From Nonomuraea muscovyensis (GTDB lineage Bacteria > Actinomycetota > Actinomycetes > Streptosporangiales > Streptosporangiaceae): a DNA stretch of 64,000 nucleotides. Numbering within the stretch: the first letter of the stretch is position 1; each line of letters opens with the position of its first letter. Shown one piece after another: positions 62,382 to 64,000 of this stretch. Made by a program: the position numbers and the translations under genes. The notes beneath the pieces are model-generated. The model did no database searches. It saw only the letters and a list, made by a program, of their open reading frames with translations, and had not been told where the DNA came from. The stretch is taken from contig NZ_JACHJB010000002.1 of NCBI RefSeq assembly GCF_014207745.1, forward strand, positions 1,550,001-1,614,000. Reading direction: 5' to 3'.

Positions 62382-63278
62382 CTACCTTGCCTGGTCGCCG
62401 TCGCGGAACAGACCAGCCAGCGAGCACGATTCGGTATCGATAACCCCAAGCGTCCCAAGCCACACACTCAGCTGGGGTGATCCGTGCCCAACGGGCAGGC
62501 CGGCCAGGATCGGCACTCCCAGCGGGGCCAGCCGGTCGCGCAGCACCGGGTAGGGATCGCCGCAGTCCACCCACGAGCCGAGCGCGACGCCCCGCACACC
62601 GTCGAAGGAGCCGGCCTGCAGGAGCTGGGTGAGCATCCGGTCGATCCGGTAGGGCTCCTCGCCGATGTCCTCCAGCAACACGATGCGCCCGGCGAACGAC
62701 GGCTGGTAGCGGGTGCCGCACATCGAGGCTAGCAGCGACAAATTGCCGCCCGCCAGTAGTCCTTCGGCCCGGCCCGGCACGAGCACCCGGTCGCCGGTCA
62801 CCGGTGGCGGCGCGCCGAACAGCGCCTCCCGCAGGTGCTCGAACGACCGCGGCTCCGGCTCGCGCTCGTCGGCGATCGTCACGCAGGCGGGCATCGGCCC
62901 GTGCAGGGTGGGCACGCCCAGCTCGGCGGCGAAGGCGTGGTGCAGCGCCGTGATGTCGCTGGAGCCGAGGAGGACCTTCGGGCCGGCCGCCCGCATGGCG
63001 TCCCAGTCGAGCAGGCCGAGCAGCCGCGCCGCGCCATAGCCGCCCCTGGAGCAGAACACCGCGGACACCGCCGGATCGCACCAGGCGGCCTGCAGGTCGG
63101 CGGCGCGGTCGGCGTCGGAGCCGGCCAGGTAGGGCAGCTCCTGCCGGTCGAGCACCCGCCCTCCGACGACGACCTTGAGCCCCAGCCCCTGCTCCAGGCG
63201 CTCCACACCCCTGCTGAGCAGGGCGGCGTCCGGGGGGCCCGACGGCGAGACGACGGCGACGGTGTCACCAGGCTGCAT
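62382..63278 (-). CDS. LD-carboxypeptidase (S66, LdcA-like)
   Basis: A 298-residue serine peptidase that trims the terminal D-Ala from muropeptide tetrapeptides. The triad is visible as Ser107 (GSSDITAL), Glu203 (LLEDIGEEPY) and His265 (PVGHGSPQ). The FCSRGGYGAARLL loop is intact. ATG 63278 follows AAGGAG. No signal peptide, so it is the cytoplasmic recycling form. First gene of a two-gene unit; divergent from the sulfotransferase 54 bases away. Confidence 0.93.
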   Translation of the reverse strand: MQPGDTVAVVSPSGPPDAALLSRGVERLEQGLGLKVVVGGRVLDRQELPYLAGSDADRAADLQAAWCDPAVSAVFCSRGGYGAARLLGLLDWDAMRAAGPKVLLGSSDITALHHAFAAELGVPTLHGPMPACVTIADEREPEPRSFEHLREALFGAPPPVTGDRVLVPGRAEGLLAGGNLSLLASMCGTRYQPSFAGRIVLLEDIGEEPYRIDRMLTQLLQAGSFDGVRGVALGSWVDCGDPYPVLRDRLAPLGVPILAGLPVGHGSPQLSVWLGTLGVIDTESCSLAGLFRDGDQAR

Positions 63279-63332
63279 AGATCGACTCCTTGGCTCGGCC
63301 ACCCGCCAAACGGTGTCACACTTGCATGTCGT

Positions 63333-64000
63333 ATGCGACTTCCGCCCCACATCCTCGTGGTCAACGGCATCAAGGTCCGCAGGCCGGTCTTCCTGCTGGG
63401 AGCCCCGCATTCCGGCGCGGACCTGCTCGGCCGCGCCCTCAAACGCTCCCCCGGCTTCCATCTGACGATGGGCCGCCCGTGCGTCGCCCACGTCGTGTAC
63501 GCCTTCGCGCGCAAGCCGTCGATCGGCGAGGGCTCGGGAGCGGTCCGGGTGCTGCGCGACGCCCTGGCCGAGTCGTGGCAGGTGCTGCGCGGCTCCTGCG
63601 GGCAGTGCGCCGAGCCGTGCCGGGAGGCGGGCGGCGTGACGGCCGGCGGCCCGTGCGTGGCGCCCGGCTCGGTGACGAGGTTCGGCGACGCGAGCCCCGA
63701 CCTGCTCTACTCCGCCCCGGTGCTGCTGCGGGCCTTCCCCGACGCGCGGTTCGTGCAGCTCATCCGCGACGGCCGCGACGTGGTGGCCGACATGCTGGGC
63801 GACCCGGCGTGCCTGGCGTGGTTCAAGCCGGCGATGCTGAGCGAGCACACCGAGTTCCCCAACGCCTTCCTCGGCGTCAACCGCGACGAGCACGTCGAGA
63901 AGTGGAAGGGCATGCCGGTGGCGGGCAAGTGCGCGCTGCGCTGGCGCAGCGCGGTGCGGCTCAGCGCCACGCTCCGCCGCGACCTGCCGGAGGACCAGCT
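63333..64000 (+). CDS. Sulfotransferase-family protein, N-terminal part (cut by window edge)
   Basis: The frame stays open from ATG 63333 to the window end (222 codons). The PAPS 5'-phosphosulfate loop reads PVFLLGAPHSGADLLGRAL where most families have RSGT. The 3'-phosphate region is FPDARFVQLIRDGRDVVADML. Between them is a Cys-rich insert (SCGQCAEPCR ... GGPC). It would transfer sulfate to a hydroxyl or amine, or be a sulfotransferase-fold relative. Other starts are possible; the acceptor is unknown. Confidence 0.8.
   Translation, partial: MRLPPHILVVNGIKVRRPVFLLGAPHSGADLLGRALKRSPGFHLTMGRPCVAHVVYAFARKPSIGEGSGAVRVLRDALAESWQVLRGSCGQCAEPCREAGGVTAGGPCVAPGSVTRFGDASPDLLYSAPVLLRAFPDARFVQLIRDGRDVVADMLGDPACLAWFKPAMLSEHTEFPNAFLGVNRDEHVEKWKGMPVAGKCALRWRSAVRLSATLRRDLPEDQ

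Overview
The window is very GC-rich, dense chromosomal DNA with actinobacterial marker genes: the Pup-proteasome genes dop and arc/mpa, mycothiol ligase mshC, a WhiB protein, an actinobacteria-type HemD fused to a winged helix, and a 6C RNA. Protein flavour, lifestyle genes and codon use best fit the Streptosporangiaceae (Nonomuraea, Streptosporangium and relatives); the genus is inference. I see no rRNA, tRNA, CRISPR array, prophage or intact insertion sequence. Almost everything looks like core chromosome.

Layout. 1-10.5 kb is the proteasome neighbourhood: dop (cut by the left edge), an unexpected membrane acyltransferase, arc/mpa, tRNA m1A58 methyltransferase trmI, a double GNAT protein, a GAF-like protein, an FHA protein, an M50 intramembrane protease and a RecB-family Fe-S nuclease. 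10.5-18.8 kb holds an NmrA-family gene remnant, a NarL-type two-component pair and a five-gene oligopeptide ABC importer in the order C-A-B-D-F. 19-25 kb holds a small membrane protein, a HAD phosphatase, metH and a PAC2 protein. 25-29.4 kb holds a TetR-like protein without an HTH, cbiX-hemD, def, whiB and a GmhB-like phosphatase. 29.8-33.8 kb is an mshC operon with a NRDE protein and a trio of uncharacterised actinobacterial proteins (kinase-like, DUF3090, histidine phosphatase). This left half keeps the general order of the mycobacterial dop-arc-trmI-metH-PAC2-mshC region.

33.9-42.3 kb holds an aldo/keto reductase, a secreted anchored protein, fabG-fabI, tldD-tldE, an Ntn-hydrolase lipoprotein, dodecin and a DUF3099 protein. 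42.3-42.6 kb contains the 6C RNA and a second, unassigned structured element. 42.6-46.1 kb holds molybdenum cofactor genes (mobA, moaA) and the RNA ligase rtcB. 46-52 kb holds a lipoprotein, a glycerophosphodiesterase, a LacI regulator, a P-loop protein, a DUF4916/NUDIX-like protein, an ArsB/NhaD-type transporter and a methyltransferase. 52.5-64 kb holds two neighbouring secreted proteins with related C-terminal domains, a FadD15-type acyl-CoA synthetase, the stump of a POT peptide transporter running into a TRIC channel gene, a divergent MocR/YczE pair, a GH15 trehalase-like enzyme, an unknown protein plus LD-carboxypeptidase, and a sulfotransferase cut by the right edge.

Most same-strand neighbours overlap by 4 bases (GTGA or ATGA), so translational coupling is common. 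Many starts are GTG; I moved several starts inward where a Shine-Dalgarno sequence or family alignment decided it and say so in each entry.
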